Shown one piece after another: positions 26,751 through 35,930 of a DNA stretch of 44,352 nucleotides. This DNA comes from Candidatus Methanoperedens sp. Its GTDB lineage: Archaea > Halobacteriota > Methanosarcinia > Methanosarcinales > Methanoperedenaceae. Position 1 is the first letter of the stretch, and each line of letters starts with the position of its first letter. The stretch spans positions 1 to 44,352 of the forward strand of contig JAPZAV010000142.1 in the NCBI GenBank assembly GCA_027460465.1, given 5' to 3'. The translations under genes and the position numbers were made by a program. The notes beneath the pieces are model-generated. The model was not told the DNA's origin. It worked only from the letters and a program-made list of their open reading frames with translations, and made no database searches.

Positions 26751-27569
26751 CTATCCTCCTGCAGGCTTATGACAGCCTTTGCATGTATCGCCTGCACGTC
26801 CTGCATGATCCTCAGGCAGTTTTGCAGCGTCTGCGATGCCTTTTGTATGGCACTTTATGCAGAAATCATGATACACGATCTTGATTTTCTGACCTCCGGG
26901 GATTCCATCTTTATGACATCTGACACAGTCCTCCCATGTCAATGCATGAGGTCTTTCGGGAGCAGCAACAGCCACTGAAGTCGAAGTGTCCATTGTATGG
27001 CATAACTTGCAGTCCTCTGGCCCGCCAAACACCTCTTTATGACAGTACATGCACCTTGTATGGATCGCGGCTTTTAGCCCCGGCTTGCTTAAGTCCTCAG
27101 GGTCAAAGGGAGCACTGTGACAGTCACTGCATGCATGGATCTCATCTTTGCTGTTATGGTGGCAGTCCGTGCATGCTATCTTTTCGCTCATCACTTTGTG
27201 GAAATTTGAAGCCGAGCCGTAGCTGATGGCGAGGTATTCTGTATTGTTCACGCCAAGCCATTTTTCGACCCTGTGTGCTGTGATGGTAGCTGGGCTGCCG
27301 TTGCTATAATACTCGGGGAATTCCACTGCAGGTTCCAGTGCAGTCTCATCTTTCGCATCGTGGCCGTTCGTATTATGACCGTTCGAGACAAGTGCGGACG
27401 CAACCCCAAACGCCAGCCAGATCATCACTACTACTGGTACGGTTTTTATGATATCTTTATTCTTCGTATGCACCAGCAGCCAGAAAGTGATGAATGCAAA
27501 TAGAAATGCCACTACCACGAGATATCCGATCCCTTTCACATAAGTCAGGTATTCTACAAGAGTTTCCAT
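26751..27569 (-). CDS. Membrane-anchored multihaem (7x CxxCH) cytochrome c
   Basis: Motifs CTDCH, CSDCH, CMYCH, CKLCH, CVRCH, CIKCH, CKGCH; N-terminal TM segments. Confidence 0.92.
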   Translation of the reverse strand: METLVEYLTYVKGIGYLVVVAFLFAFITFWLLVHTKNKDIIKTVPVVVMIWLAFGVASALVSNGHNTNGHDAKDETALEPAVEFPEYYSNGSPATITAHRVEKWLGVNNTEYLAISYGSASNFHKVMSEKIACTDCHHNSKDEIHACSDCHSAPFDPEDLSKPGLKAAIHTRCMYCHKEVFGGPEDCKLCHTMDTSTSVAVAAPERPHALTWEDCVRCHKDGIPGGQKIKIVYHDFCIKCHTKGIADAAKLPEDHAGRAGDTCKGCHKPAGG

Positions 27570-27645
27570 ATTTTCCTCCTTTTATTTACTGAACATATTT
27601 TTCCTGCCCTGTCCATCGTTTTTTGATTTCTGATGCTCTTTGCTT

Positions 27646-29118
27646 TCATGGTATCCGTATCAACACCTCACAAAGATTGTCTCCATGTGATAACAATTTT
27701 TTAATATCGAGTTCTGCCTGGTTCCCGAAAGCATAGCTCATTGCTCCCTTGAAAGTCTCACGTATGGCATGGCAGACGTATTTGTCGTACATTTTTCCTT
27801 CTCCAGCAATATCGCATCTCTTGACCGTGTAGAGAAGGTTTTTAGTATCCATCTTCCACTCGCTCTCTCTGTGGAGCTTTGAATCGATGATCCCGATTGC
27901 GTTCTGGAAGGTCTCTAAATTCCAGACCTTGATGCACTTCTCACTTTCGTATTCCTGCATCAGCGACTTTCCGATCTTTCTCCCCAGGAATGTGAGGGAC
28001 AATGGTATATCCGGGATGTTCTTGAGCCCTTTCAGGAAAGCCATGAACATTATCAATTCCTGATCCATCCTGCTGCTGCTGATCTTCAGATTTTCCACTA
28101 TTTCGTTTATCTTTATCCCGACGTCAGGTCTATGCGTCAGCACGATCATGTTGGCTGTGGACTTGGCATCATACAAATGACCATTAGCTTCCAGAAGCGC
28201 CACAAGGCTCTTTTTCAGTTTGTCTATTACATCCGCATTCCTGTAATTATGGAATAGTATCAGAGATTCCCTGTCTACCTCAACTCTATCCACAACCCTG
28301 GAGGTCTCATAGACCTCCTTTATCAGGGAGAGCATCTCTTTAAGAGGTATTTCCTGGATCGGCTTTTTTGCCATGGTCTCGATGGTTATTTCACCCATCG
28401 GCACTTTTCCAGCAAGCAGGTCCTCGAAATAATTCCTGTGAACTGTGACCATGCTATAATTACTTAAAAGATGTTCATAGATCACGGTTTTCCAGAAAGC
28501 AGGTTTGTTCTTTATGGCTCTTATTGCTTCATCCATCCCGCCGAAGTAAGTGATCAGGCTGTTCTGCGCATCCTTTTTGCTGGATCTGGATAACTCGATC
28601 TTTATGCAGTCACCCACATTATTGAATGACTTGATCTCAAGTGATGCATGTTCAGGCGAGTTCTTTACGATGAACTGGGAAAGGATGCATGCAACGAATT
28701 TTACTTTCTGAGGCGTCCCTTTGATTTCTATCAGTGCAGAAGAGGGAGAGGAGTCATTATCGCATTTCAATGATAGTCCAGCATCCCACTCAAGTTCGCC
28801 GATCCTGTGCTTTATATATTCTTCAAGTCCTCTCATGGAATTTATCAGCACTGGATCTATCATTTCATCCAGCACGCTGTCTGGAACAAGCCTGCCGTCC
28901 ATCTCTGCAAGCATCCATTTGAACAGTGAACTGTCAATTGCTGACGAATTCTTCAGCGAACTGTATTTTCCCGCTCTTTCTATTATCTCTCTGACCGCTG
29001 CACTGAAATTACCATTGTGCCTTCTAACATACGGCTCGATCTTATCTATGCAGTCTTTGTCAAGTGAGATATGTCTTGTGACTATCATATCTTTTCTCTC
29101 AGAGCTCCTCCCTCTCAA
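27646..29118 (-). CDS. RHH-like N-terminal protein, paralog of 29547..31019 (490 aa; start possibly at internal M, MIVTRHISL)
   Basis: MIVTRHISLDKDCIDKIEPYVRRHNGNFSAAVREIIERAG (RHH-like) and C-terminal ...CHAIRETFKGAMSYAFGNQAELDIKKLLSHGDNLCEVLIRIP. Confidence 0.8.
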   Translation of the reverse strand: MRGRSSERKDMIVTRHISLDKDCIDKIEPYVRRHNGNFSAAVREIIERAGKYSSLKNSSAIDSSLFKWMLAEMDGRLVPDSVLDEMIDPVLINSMRGLEEYIKHRIGELEWDAGLSLKCDNDSSPSSALIEIKGTPQKVKFVACILSQFIVKNSPEHASLEIKSFNNVGDCIKIELSRSSKKDAQNSLITYFGGMDEAIRAIKNKPAFWKTVIYEHLLSNYSMVTVHRNYFEDLLAGKVPMGEITIETMAKKPIQEIPLKEMLSLIKEVYETSRVVDRVEVDRESLILFHNYRNADVIDKLKKSLVALLEANGHLYDAKSTANMIVLTHRPDVGIKINEIVENLKISSSRMDQELIMFMAFLKGLKNIPDIPLSLTFLGRKIGKSLMQEYESEKCIKVWNLETFQNAIGIIDSKLHRESEWKMDTKNLLYTVKRCDIAGEGKMYDKYVCHAIRETFKGAMSYAFGNQAELDIKKLLSHGDNLCEVLIRIP

Positions 29119-29121
29119 TGT

Positions 29122-29412
29122 TTATTTCTGCAGTTCTTCAAACAGGATTTCCTTTTCCTTCTTCAGTTCAGCTTCCCTGCGGGCAAGTGCTTTTATTGCC
29201 TCTGTCGGCTTAACCGAAACAATGATCCTGTTCTTCCTTTCCTTCATGTATTCCCTGAATCCAAGCGCCATATAAACTCCAAATGTCGCAGGGATCAGGA
29301 ACAACCATCCTATCACGAAGGTAAGGAACGTTCCTGTGGGGAGATAATAAGCTGCTCCCATCACAGTTGCACCAACTATGGCTGTCGCGGCATACATTAT
29401 CCAAGATTTCAT
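29122..29412 (-). CDS. Small membrane protein, 2 TM + coiled coil, 96 aa
   Basis: MKSWIMYAATAIVGATVMGAAYYLPTGTFLTFVIGWLFLIPATFGVYMAL...EAIKALARREAELKKEKEILFEELQK; directly upstream of 29118 on the same strand. Confidence 0.65.
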   Translation of the reverse strand: MKSWIMYAATAIVGATVMGAAYYLPTGTFLTFVIGWLFLIPATFGVYMALGFREYMKERKNRIIVSVKPTEAIKALARREAELKKEKEILFEELQK

Positions 29413-29490
29413 AACTGATCACCAATTTTATCTATCAAATGCCAAGTCTAAAAGAATATTTGACATGAATTTAGCAAAAAAGCCAGAATT

Positions 29491-29535
29491 TGACATAGAT
29501 TGGCAAAAAAACAAAGATCTTGCCAATCTATGTCA
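29491..29535. promoter_or_regulatory. Perfect 16-bp inverted repeat TGACATAGATTGGCAA-N13-TTGCCAATCTATGTCA (operator or terminator candidate)
   Basis: Direct reading; a related half-site tgacatgaatttagcaaaaaa lies at 29461..29481. Confidence 0.85.
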
Positions 29536-29546
29536 TAAAACTCAGT

Positions 29547-31019
29547 TTATCTGATCCTTATCACTACTTCACAGAAATTATCCCCATGCGTCAGGAGTTT
29601 GTTAATGTTAAGCTCTGCTTTATTTCCAAAAGCATAATTCAACGCTCCTTTGAATGCCTCTCGCGAAGTATGGCATACATAGGCATCAAAGGCATCGCCT
29701 TCTGAAACTATATGGCATTTCCTGACCGTGTAGAGCAGATCCTTCCCATCCATCTTCCATTCGCTCACTCTTTGAAGCCTGGAATCTATGATCTCCATCA
29801 CTTTCTGGAATGTCTCAAGGTCCCAGCTCTTGATATTGTTCTCTTTTTCATATTCCTGCATTAAGGATCTCCCTATCCTTCTGCCAAGAGCTGTTAATGA
29901 AAAGGGTATATCAGGGATCTCCTTGAGCCCCTGAAGAAAAGCCATGAACATTATCAGCTCATGGTCGACGCTATTGCTGCTCATCTTGATGTTGCCAACG
30001 ATTTCATTGATCTTTATGCCCACATCCTGCCTGTGCGTCAGCACGATCATATTGCTTGTTGATTTTGCATGATACAGATGACCGCTGGCTTCGAGAAGCA
30101 TGAGAAGGCTCTTTTTTAGATTTTCAACCGCAGCCCTGTTTCGATAGGGGTGAGAAATGGTGAGCGTATCATTGTCTATGTCCACCCGATCTGCGATCCT
30201 GGATGTCTCGTAGACCTCCTTTATCAGAATGAGCATCTCTTTCAACGTGATCTCCTGGATCGGCTTTCTTACAAGATTTTCTATCATTATTTCACCTGCT
30301 GTGATCTTATCAGCGAACAGGTCCTCAAGATAGTTCCTGTGGAGCGTCACCATGTTGTAGTTACTGAAAAGATGCCTCCTGATCAGGTCTTTCCAGAAGG
30401 CAGGGCGGGTCTTTACGGCTTTTATCGCCTCATCCATTCCTCCAAAAAAATCAACAAGGCTTTTCTGTGCTTCTTTCCTGGTAGATCCTGATAATTTGAT
30501 TTTTATACAATTATTAATATTGACCACGTACTTTATGCCGAGCGGCGCCTGGTCAAGTGAGTTCTTCACAAGGTACTGGGACAGCATGCATGCAACAAAT
30601 CTTATTTTTGGAAGAGCTCCGCTCATCTCAATCAGCAGATCTGATGGAAATCTGTCCGCGTCGTATTTCAGGACAAGGTCAATATCGTATTCAAGTTCGC
30701 TGAGCCTGCGCCTGATTTGTGCTTCAAGTTTTGACATCGAATTGATCAGTCCTGGATCCATGATTTCATCCAGCACGTTTTCCTGGATAAGTCTCCCTTC
30801 CATCTCGGTGATCATCCAGTTGAACAGAGAAGCATCCATAGCCGATGAATTCAGATGAGAACTCCCTTCCCTGTTCAGGATCTCCTTTAATGCGATACAG
30901 AAGTTACCATTGTTGCTCTCAAGGTACGGCTTCATCTTCTCTATATGTTCTTCATCAAGCGAGATGTGTTTTGTGACCGTCATGGTTTTCCCCGAGTTTA
31001 TTGCAACTCCATTCGTCAT
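29547..31019 (-). CDS. RHH-like N-terminal protein, paralog of 27646..29118 (490 aa)
   Basis: MTVTKHISLDEEHIEKMKPYLESNNGNFCIALKEILNREG...; full-length alignable to the paralog, C-terminal CHTSREAFKGALNYAFGNKAELNINKLLTHGDNFCEVVIRIR. Confidence 0.8.
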   Translation of the reverse strand: MTNGVAINSGKTMTVTKHISLDEEHIEKMKPYLESNNGNFCIALKEILNREGSSHLNSSAMDASLFNWMITEMEGRLIQENVLDEIMDPGLINSMSKLEAQIRRRLSELEYDIDLVLKYDADRFPSDLLIEMSGALPKIRFVACMLSQYLVKNSLDQAPLGIKYVVNINNCIKIKLSGSTRKEAQKSLVDFFGGMDEAIKAVKTRPAFWKDLIRRHLFSNYNMVTLHRNYLEDLFADKITAGEIMIENLVRKPIQEITLKEMLILIKEVYETSRIADRVDIDNDTLTISHPYRNRAAVENLKKSLLMLLEASGHLYHAKSTSNMIVLTHRQDVGIKINEIVGNIKMSSNSVDHELIMFMAFLQGLKEIPDIPFSLTALGRRIGRSLMQEYEKENNIKSWDLETFQKVMEIIDSRLQRVSEWKMDGKDLLYTVRKCHIVSEGDAFDAYVCHTSREAFKGALNYAFGNKAELNINKLLTHGDNFCEVVIRIR

Positions 31020-31149
31020 TCAAGTTTATCAAATGACAATGGTATAAAAGTAATTGATAACACATCAGCCGGCTCCAAGCTGTTTTCATGGAAGCGTTGG
31101 GAATGGCTGGGATGTAGTGAGCAAATATATTGAAACACAGGATGTACAT

Positions 31150-31620
31150 CATGCTAAAAACGCTAGCTACAGGCCTCGTACATAAGTCCGGGGTTTGTGA
31201 CTGGCGTGCCTCGAAACACAAGAGAGAAAGAATAACAAACAGGACACCTGAAGAAAACGCTGGAAAAACGCAATCCACAGCGTGTGTCCGCCATGGGTTT
31301 AAATCCCTCCACACGGTTCTTCTCCCGTGTGAAGAGAACGGAAAGTGCGATGCTGCGAAGCATTGTGCGGAGTTTCCAAGTATCGGAAACCACAGCCTTT
31401 AGCAAAAGCGAACCAAAAGTGGCCTTGACATGATGCGATGTTCCGTCACGAAACAGAAGCTCAAGCAGAAGCTTTCGAGCTAAAAGACATACCTGGAAGG
31501 TCTTATTGCATACACTTCCCACATCTGAACCTGAGAAAATGGGGTTGTTTTCACCTAAATCATCACTGGAAATCGGCATGCACGGTTCGATGAGATGACA
31601 ATGGCGGAAGCCACCGATAT
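31150..31620 (+). other. Non-coding, possibly decayed group II intron-like or other mobile-element RNA remnant
   Basis: No convincing protein; ends with gaaatcggcatgcacggttcgatgag, resembling the 3' strand of group II intron domain V plus flank; 5' strand of domain V not recognised. Confidence 0.3.
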
Positions 31621-31780
31621 CTGATTCATGTTCATTAAGCACAATAAAAACAAAACATCCACCTGGATTCCTCTTCCAGGTATTGGCTCTACTTTTCAAT
31701 TGGCCTGCGCTGCAATGAAAAAAAAATCTCATGGGAAACTCTTTAGTACATTGGGTCATAATAATAATTGAGGAAGGAGT

Positions 31781-31984
31781 ATGGCTGAAATAAGTATATT
31801 TGCAGCATTTTACTTGTTAACGCAGGCAATCGAAAGAATATTAGAATTTATTAGTGAAAATAAGCCATTTTCTAATAGCAAAATAGCAATTGACAGCGCT
31901 GAAAGAAAAATTAAAGATTGGCATAATATTGTCGATAAATTAATAGGAAAAGATCATGGGATTATGGTTAATTCCATCATTTGA
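31781..31984 (+). CDS. Hypothetical short protein (67 aa), possibly truncated
   Basis: MAEISIFAAFYLLTQAIERILEFISENKPFSNSKIAIDSAERKIKDWHNIVDKLIGK...; plausible composition only. Confidence 0.35.
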   Translation: MAEISIFAAFYLLTQAIERILEFISENKPFSNSKIAIDSAERKIKDWHNIVDKLIGKDHGIMVNSII

Positions 31985-31990
31985 GTACTT

Positions 31991-32410
31991 ATGAAAGCGA
32001 TTGTATACACAAAATACGGACCTCCTGATGTTCTTCAGCTTAAAGAAGTAGAAAAACCTCCTCCAAAGGACAATGAAGTACTCATCAAGATATTTGCAAC
32101 AACAGTATCATCAGGAGATGCCAGGATGCGAAGTTTGAAGGTTCCTCCCTCTTTCTGGCTCTTCGCACGAATAATGATTGGTATTATAAAACCAAGAAAA
32201 ACTATACTTGGGGGCGCCCTGGCCGGGGAAATTGAATCAGTAGGCAAAGATGTAAAACTATTCAGAAAAGGTGACCAGGTTTTTGCATCTACCGGGATGA
32301 GTCTTGGTGCTCATGCAGAGTACATATGTCTGCCTGAAGAAGGGGTGGTGGCAATAAAACCGGCCAAAATGACCAATGGTACCTTGAAGGTTGGCGACAC
32401 CCCGTCATGA
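31991..32410 (+). pseudogene. Truncated zinc-type alcohol dehydrogenase/quinone oxidoreductase (N-terminal GroES-like part only)
   Basis: [47 protein letters not shown]...[66 protein letters not shown]; the Rossmann domain is absent. Confidence 0.8.
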
Positions 32411-32771
32411 GGTGGAAGCTTGAACGGAGAAAAATCGCCGGGGTGATTACAGCAGGGATGGTTGCGAATGCTTTCTAGTGCGACTTTGATGAACCCAAAG
32501 ATAATCAAACCTATTCCGTCTTCCCGTCTAATTAGTGGATGGGTTCAGTGATAATCTCAATAGTGATCTTGTTCAAGAAAAGCATTATGATAATTGATAC
32601 ATTGTTTTTCTCAATTATTATCATTATCTAAAGTAATCAGAACCTTCTTGAACGATCCTACTATTTTTAAAGTTATATTGAACCTTTGAACTCCATTCAG
32701 ACTGAAAATATGCTTATCTCCCAATCGGGCAAAGTAGGTTTAACGGCAAAAGCCGCAAATGAGGTGAAATT

Positions 32772-33935
32772 ATGAGATTGAGAAATATAATGCTGGCGAT
32801 TCTGCTAATGCTGGCATTCACTGTAAATACTGTTATGGCTGATGACAATGGCACAGCCTCCCAGACAGACAGCGCATTGAGATCGTCTGATAACGGTGAT
32901 GTGCTGGAAGATGATATAGCCGAAGATGACAGTCTGATAGGTCCGGATAATGCCTTATACGGATTTAGATTGGGACTCGAGGATCTCAGCCTGGCTTTCA
33001 TATTCGATCAGGATAAGAAACTTGAAAAACAGTTAGAACATGCGAGCCAGAGAATAGCAGAGGCAAAAGCCAAACTTAATAAGAAGAACCGGAAAGCTGC
33101 AGAGATAGCCCTTGGGAAATATGATGAAGAAATGGAAAAAGTAAATAAGACCATTTCCAGGTTCGGAGATAATGACACAGGGCTTCTCAATGCCCAGAAA
33201 AAGATCGCGAAGTACCAGTATGTCCTTGAACAGCTTCTCAATGCCACACCCAACAGCACAGGACTTCAGAGAGCCCATAATAACAGCGCTGACCTTGTGA
33301 GAAAGTTCGGGGAAAAGACCGAAGTAAGGTTCGAGCGCATGACAACGAAGGCTGGCAAGAAGATCCTGAAAGAGATCAGAGAAAAAAAGGATGAGATTGA
33401 GGATCATGAGATAACACAGGTGAAAGCAGAGATCACTGCCAACGGTTCACAGGTGTATATCAAACTCAGGTTCCAGACCAACAGCACAGATAAGAAAAAC
33501 ATAACAGAGGATACCCTGAAGGAACTCCAGAAGATCAAAAACAATCTCGGTGATCTATTAAGGCTTGCACAGGATGGCGACAAAAAACCTGAAATAGAAG
33601 TCACTGGAACACCCACGGCAACATTGACCGCGCAGCCAGGATCAAGGGAAGAATCCAAAGAAAGACTTGATATAAAGGCAAGTGTTGAAGGAAAAACAAC
33701 CGATGTAAAAGTAGAATACAAATTCCGCCTCAATGCAACAGACAGGGACGGCATCATCAAAGGTATCAATGATAAGCTGTCAGAACTGACATCTGATAAA
33801 ATACTCAATGCTATGGAGATCAAAGTCAGGGAAAGACCTGGAGAACTGGAGAAATCCGTAAAAGAAGAGAAAAACAGCAGAAAGAATGAGAATAACGATA
33901 GAAAAGGCGGCTCTGGAGAAAAGGACAGAGATTGA
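32772..33935 (+). CDS. DUF5667-like exported protein
   Basis: Signal peptide; LIGPDNALYGFRLGLEDLSLAFIFDQDKKLEKQLEHASQRIAEAKAKL...: DUF5667-type pattern; low-complexity charged C-terminus. Confidence 0.7.
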   Translation: MRLRNIMLAILLMLAFTVNTVMADDNGTASQTDSALRSSDNGDVLEDDIAEDDSLIGPDNALYGFRLGLEDLSLAFIFDQDKKLEKQLEHASQRIAEAKAKLNKKNRKAAEIALGKYDEEMEKVNKTISRFGDNDTGLLNAQKKIAKYQYVLEQLLNATPNSTGLQRAHNNSADLVRKFGEKTEVRFERMTTKAGKKILKEIREKKDEIEDHEITQVKAEITANGSQVYIKLRFQTNSTDKKNITEDTLKELQKIKNNLGDLLRLAQDGDKKPEIEVTGTPTATLTAQPGSREESKERLDIKASVEGKTTDVKVEYKFRLNATDRDGIIKGINDKLSELTSDKILNAMEIKVRERPGELEKSVKEEKNSRKNENNDRKGGSGEKDRD

Positions 33936-33952
33936 TCTCAGGAAAAATCCCA

Positions 33953-33980
33953 GATAGGTGAATTTTCACCTATCTTTTTT
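33953..33980 (+). terminator. Stem-loop followed by T6
   Basis: gataggtga-attt-tcacctatc then tttttt, 17 nt after the stop of 32772..33935. Confidence 0.7.
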
Positions 33981-34032
33981 ATTTCCATCAGAGTCGAGTT
34001 TTTTATAGTATAAGATATAAATATCAGAGAAT

Positions 34033-34914
34033 ATGGTTCGAAGGATACTTTATCTTTTCATAATCCTTTTATTATCAGCCTCCGCAGCCGCTGCCCAGAA
34101 CGATTATAAGATCACCTACACCATAGATGTCAACAATGAAGGCACTGCTTTCTGGAACGTTGAATACAGGACTCAGCTTATAACAAAAGAGGATTTCAAT
34201 TCATTTGAAAATTATACTTCGGACTTAAATTCAATACACCTTATAGAGTTTAAGAACCTGATGCAGAATTCGGTCCTGGAAGCTGCAAATGCCACATCGA
34301 GGAAAATGGTGGCTGGAGGGTTTACAGGCAGCGCAAAAATCCAGTCCGCACCCACAGGGACATTTGGTATTGTTCAGTATTCCTTTACCTGGACAGATTT
34401 CGCAGAAATCAGCAATGGGAATATCAGGATAGGCGATGTCTTTGTTGGAGGACTTTACCTCTCAAAGGATAATACACTGATAATCCAGTATCCATCAGGT
34501 TTCGCGGTGGAACATGCCTCACCCCGGCCAGACGAGGCAAGGGACGGATTGATCTGGTACGGGCTCCGCTCCTTCAACCCGGGCGAACCAGAGGTCAGTT
34601 TGTTGAAAACTTCAACAGAATGGATGCCCTACTTGATCGCCATATTGATCATCTCTATACTGTCAGGAAGCTTCATTTACCTGCGTCTTAGAAAATCCCC
34701 ACCCGGCGTTATCACAGAAAATGAGATGATGAACCTGGAAGACAGGATCGTGAAGCTCTTAAAAGACAGCGGCGGATCCATGTATCAGTCTGAGATAGGG
34801 AAAAAGCTCGATCTTCCCAAGTCAACTGTGAGTTCAGCCCTGAACGGACTGCGCAATAAAAACATAATTCAAAAAATAAGAAAAGGGCGGGAGAATCTGA
34901 TAAGGCTTGTATGA
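34033..34914 (+). CDS. Membrane-anchored protein with exported N-terminal domain and cytoplasmic winged HTH
   Basis: Signal peptide MVRRILYLFIILLLSASAAAA; TM YLIAILIISILSGSFIYL; C-terminal wHTH LLKDSGGSMYQSEIGKKLDLPKSTVSSALNGLRNKNIIQKIRKGRENLIRLV. Confidence 0.8.
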   Translation: MVRRILYLFIILLLSASAAAAQNDYKITYTIDVNNEGTAFWNVEYRTQLITKEDFNSFENYTSDLNSIHLIEFKNLMQNSVLEAANATSRKMVAGGFTGSAKIQSAPTGTFGIVQYSFTWTDFAEISNGNIRIGDVFVGGLYLSKDNTLIIQYPSGFAVEHASPRPDEARDGLIWYGLRSFNPGEPEVSLLKTSTEWMPYLIAILIISILSGSFIYLRLRKSPPGVITENEMMNLEDRIVKLLKDSGGSMYQSEIGKKLDLPKSTVSSALNGLRNKNIIQKIRKGRENLIRLV

Positions 34915-34915
34915 G

Positions 34916-35590
34916 CTAAGAGAGCAGCTTCAGGATGGCTCCAAGTTCATCCACACGCAGCTGCCCTGGCGCAGTTTTTTCGCCCACATATCCATAGGTC
35001 ATGACAGAACCATAGATCGGCGCCATGACACGCGCATGTTTACCTATTTCACCCATTGCGATGGTACAGACCGCTTTTCTGGATTGCAGGGTGGCCCTGA
35101 GTAAACGAAGCACGTCTTCGAGCGAATGAGGCATTACAGCGAGTTTGGCTATATCACACCCTGCTTCGAAGGATTCCCTGATTATTTCCTCCATCACATC
35201 AGGCTCAGGCGTCTTCTGGAAATCATGAGTTGAGATTATGACCGTTTTCTCCATGCTCTTTGCTTTTTCAACCACAGCATCCCTTTTCTGAGCACACAGC
35301 TCGATGTCCACTGCATCAGCCCCGGGCAGTAAAGAGATCAGCCTCGCGATGCGTTCATCTTCGCCCATGGTGCAGGAGCCCCCTTCCTCTCTCATTCGAT
35401 TCGTGATTATCACGGGCATGTCTGTTCTCTTTAATTCCATGAGCGATTCCTCTGGATCAGATTCCAGCAGGTCTATGCGCAGTTCCAGAAGATCAGCGCC
35501 AAGCTCCTTTGCTCTCATTGCAGAATCAGCAGTTTTTCCTATTGAAGCCACAACCGATCTGTTCAGGACAAGACCGCCTATTCGAACCAT
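34916..35590 (-). CDS. aroD: 3-dehydroquinate dehydratase, type I
   Basis: ASIGKTADSAMRAKELGADLLELRIDLLE, PVIITNRMREEGG, VDIELC, VIISTHDFQKTPE, IAKLAVMP, AVCTIAMGEIGKHARVMAPIYGSVMTYG. Confidence 0.93.
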   Translation of the reverse strand: MVRIGGLVLNRSVVASIGKTADSAMRAKELGADLLELRIDLLESDPEESLMELKRTDMPVIITNRMREEGGSCTMGEDERIARLISLLPGADAVDIELCAQKRDAVVEKAKSMEKTVIISTHDFQKTPEPDVMEEIIRESFEAGCDIAKLAVMPHSLEDVLRLLRATLQSRKAVCTIAMGEIGKHARVMAPIYGSVMTYGYVGEKTAPGQLRVDELGAILKLLS

Positions 35591-35693
35591 GATAAATAGA
35601 TTGTTGCTTCTCTGTCATAAGTGTTATGAAGTCCGATCCTGCTCAAAGCATTCGATATGTTTATTATATCAAAATGCCGTATCCATACAAATT

Positions 35694-35912
35694 ATGACAA
35701 TATCCGACACGCTTAAAAGATCTGCTTACGCGGTCGTATTCGGTTTCATGGGATTGATTATGGGCATATGGTTAGCTGACCTTCTCTACAGTTTGGTCTT
35801 AAAGAACCTGGAACGGGTGACCACAATATATATCTCTTTGATTCTTATATTATTAGTTATAGGAACAGCCTCATTATTTGGTTTTTTCAAAGCAAAAAAT
35901 TTATTAGAATAA
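35694..35912 (+). CDS. Small membrane protein (2 TM), 72 aa
   Basis: In-frame ATG at 35694 within a longer ORF: MTISDTLKRSAYAVVFGFMGLIMGIWLADLLYSLVLKNLERVTTIYISLILILLVIGTASLFGFFKAKNLLE. Confidence 0.65.
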   Translation: MTISDTLKRSAYAVVFGFMGLIMGIWLADLLYSLVLKNLERVTTIYISLILILLVIGTASLFGFFKAKNLLE

Positions 35913-35930
35913 TTCTGTCTCTGAGATTTT

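Noticed and set aside
30955-31314. Minus-strand ORF MWRDLNPWRTHAVD...
   Set aside because: Looks like translation of non-coding structured sequence; no protein-like features.
31163-31759. 198-aa minus-strand ORF
   Set aside because: Antisense to the putative structured mobile-RNA remnant; no recognisable domain and unlikely composition.
32560-32640. AT-rich palindromic-looking stretch (gataattgatacattg...tcaattattatc)
   Set aside because: Imperfect, low-complexity AT sequence; could be a promoter region but no specific signal can be supported.
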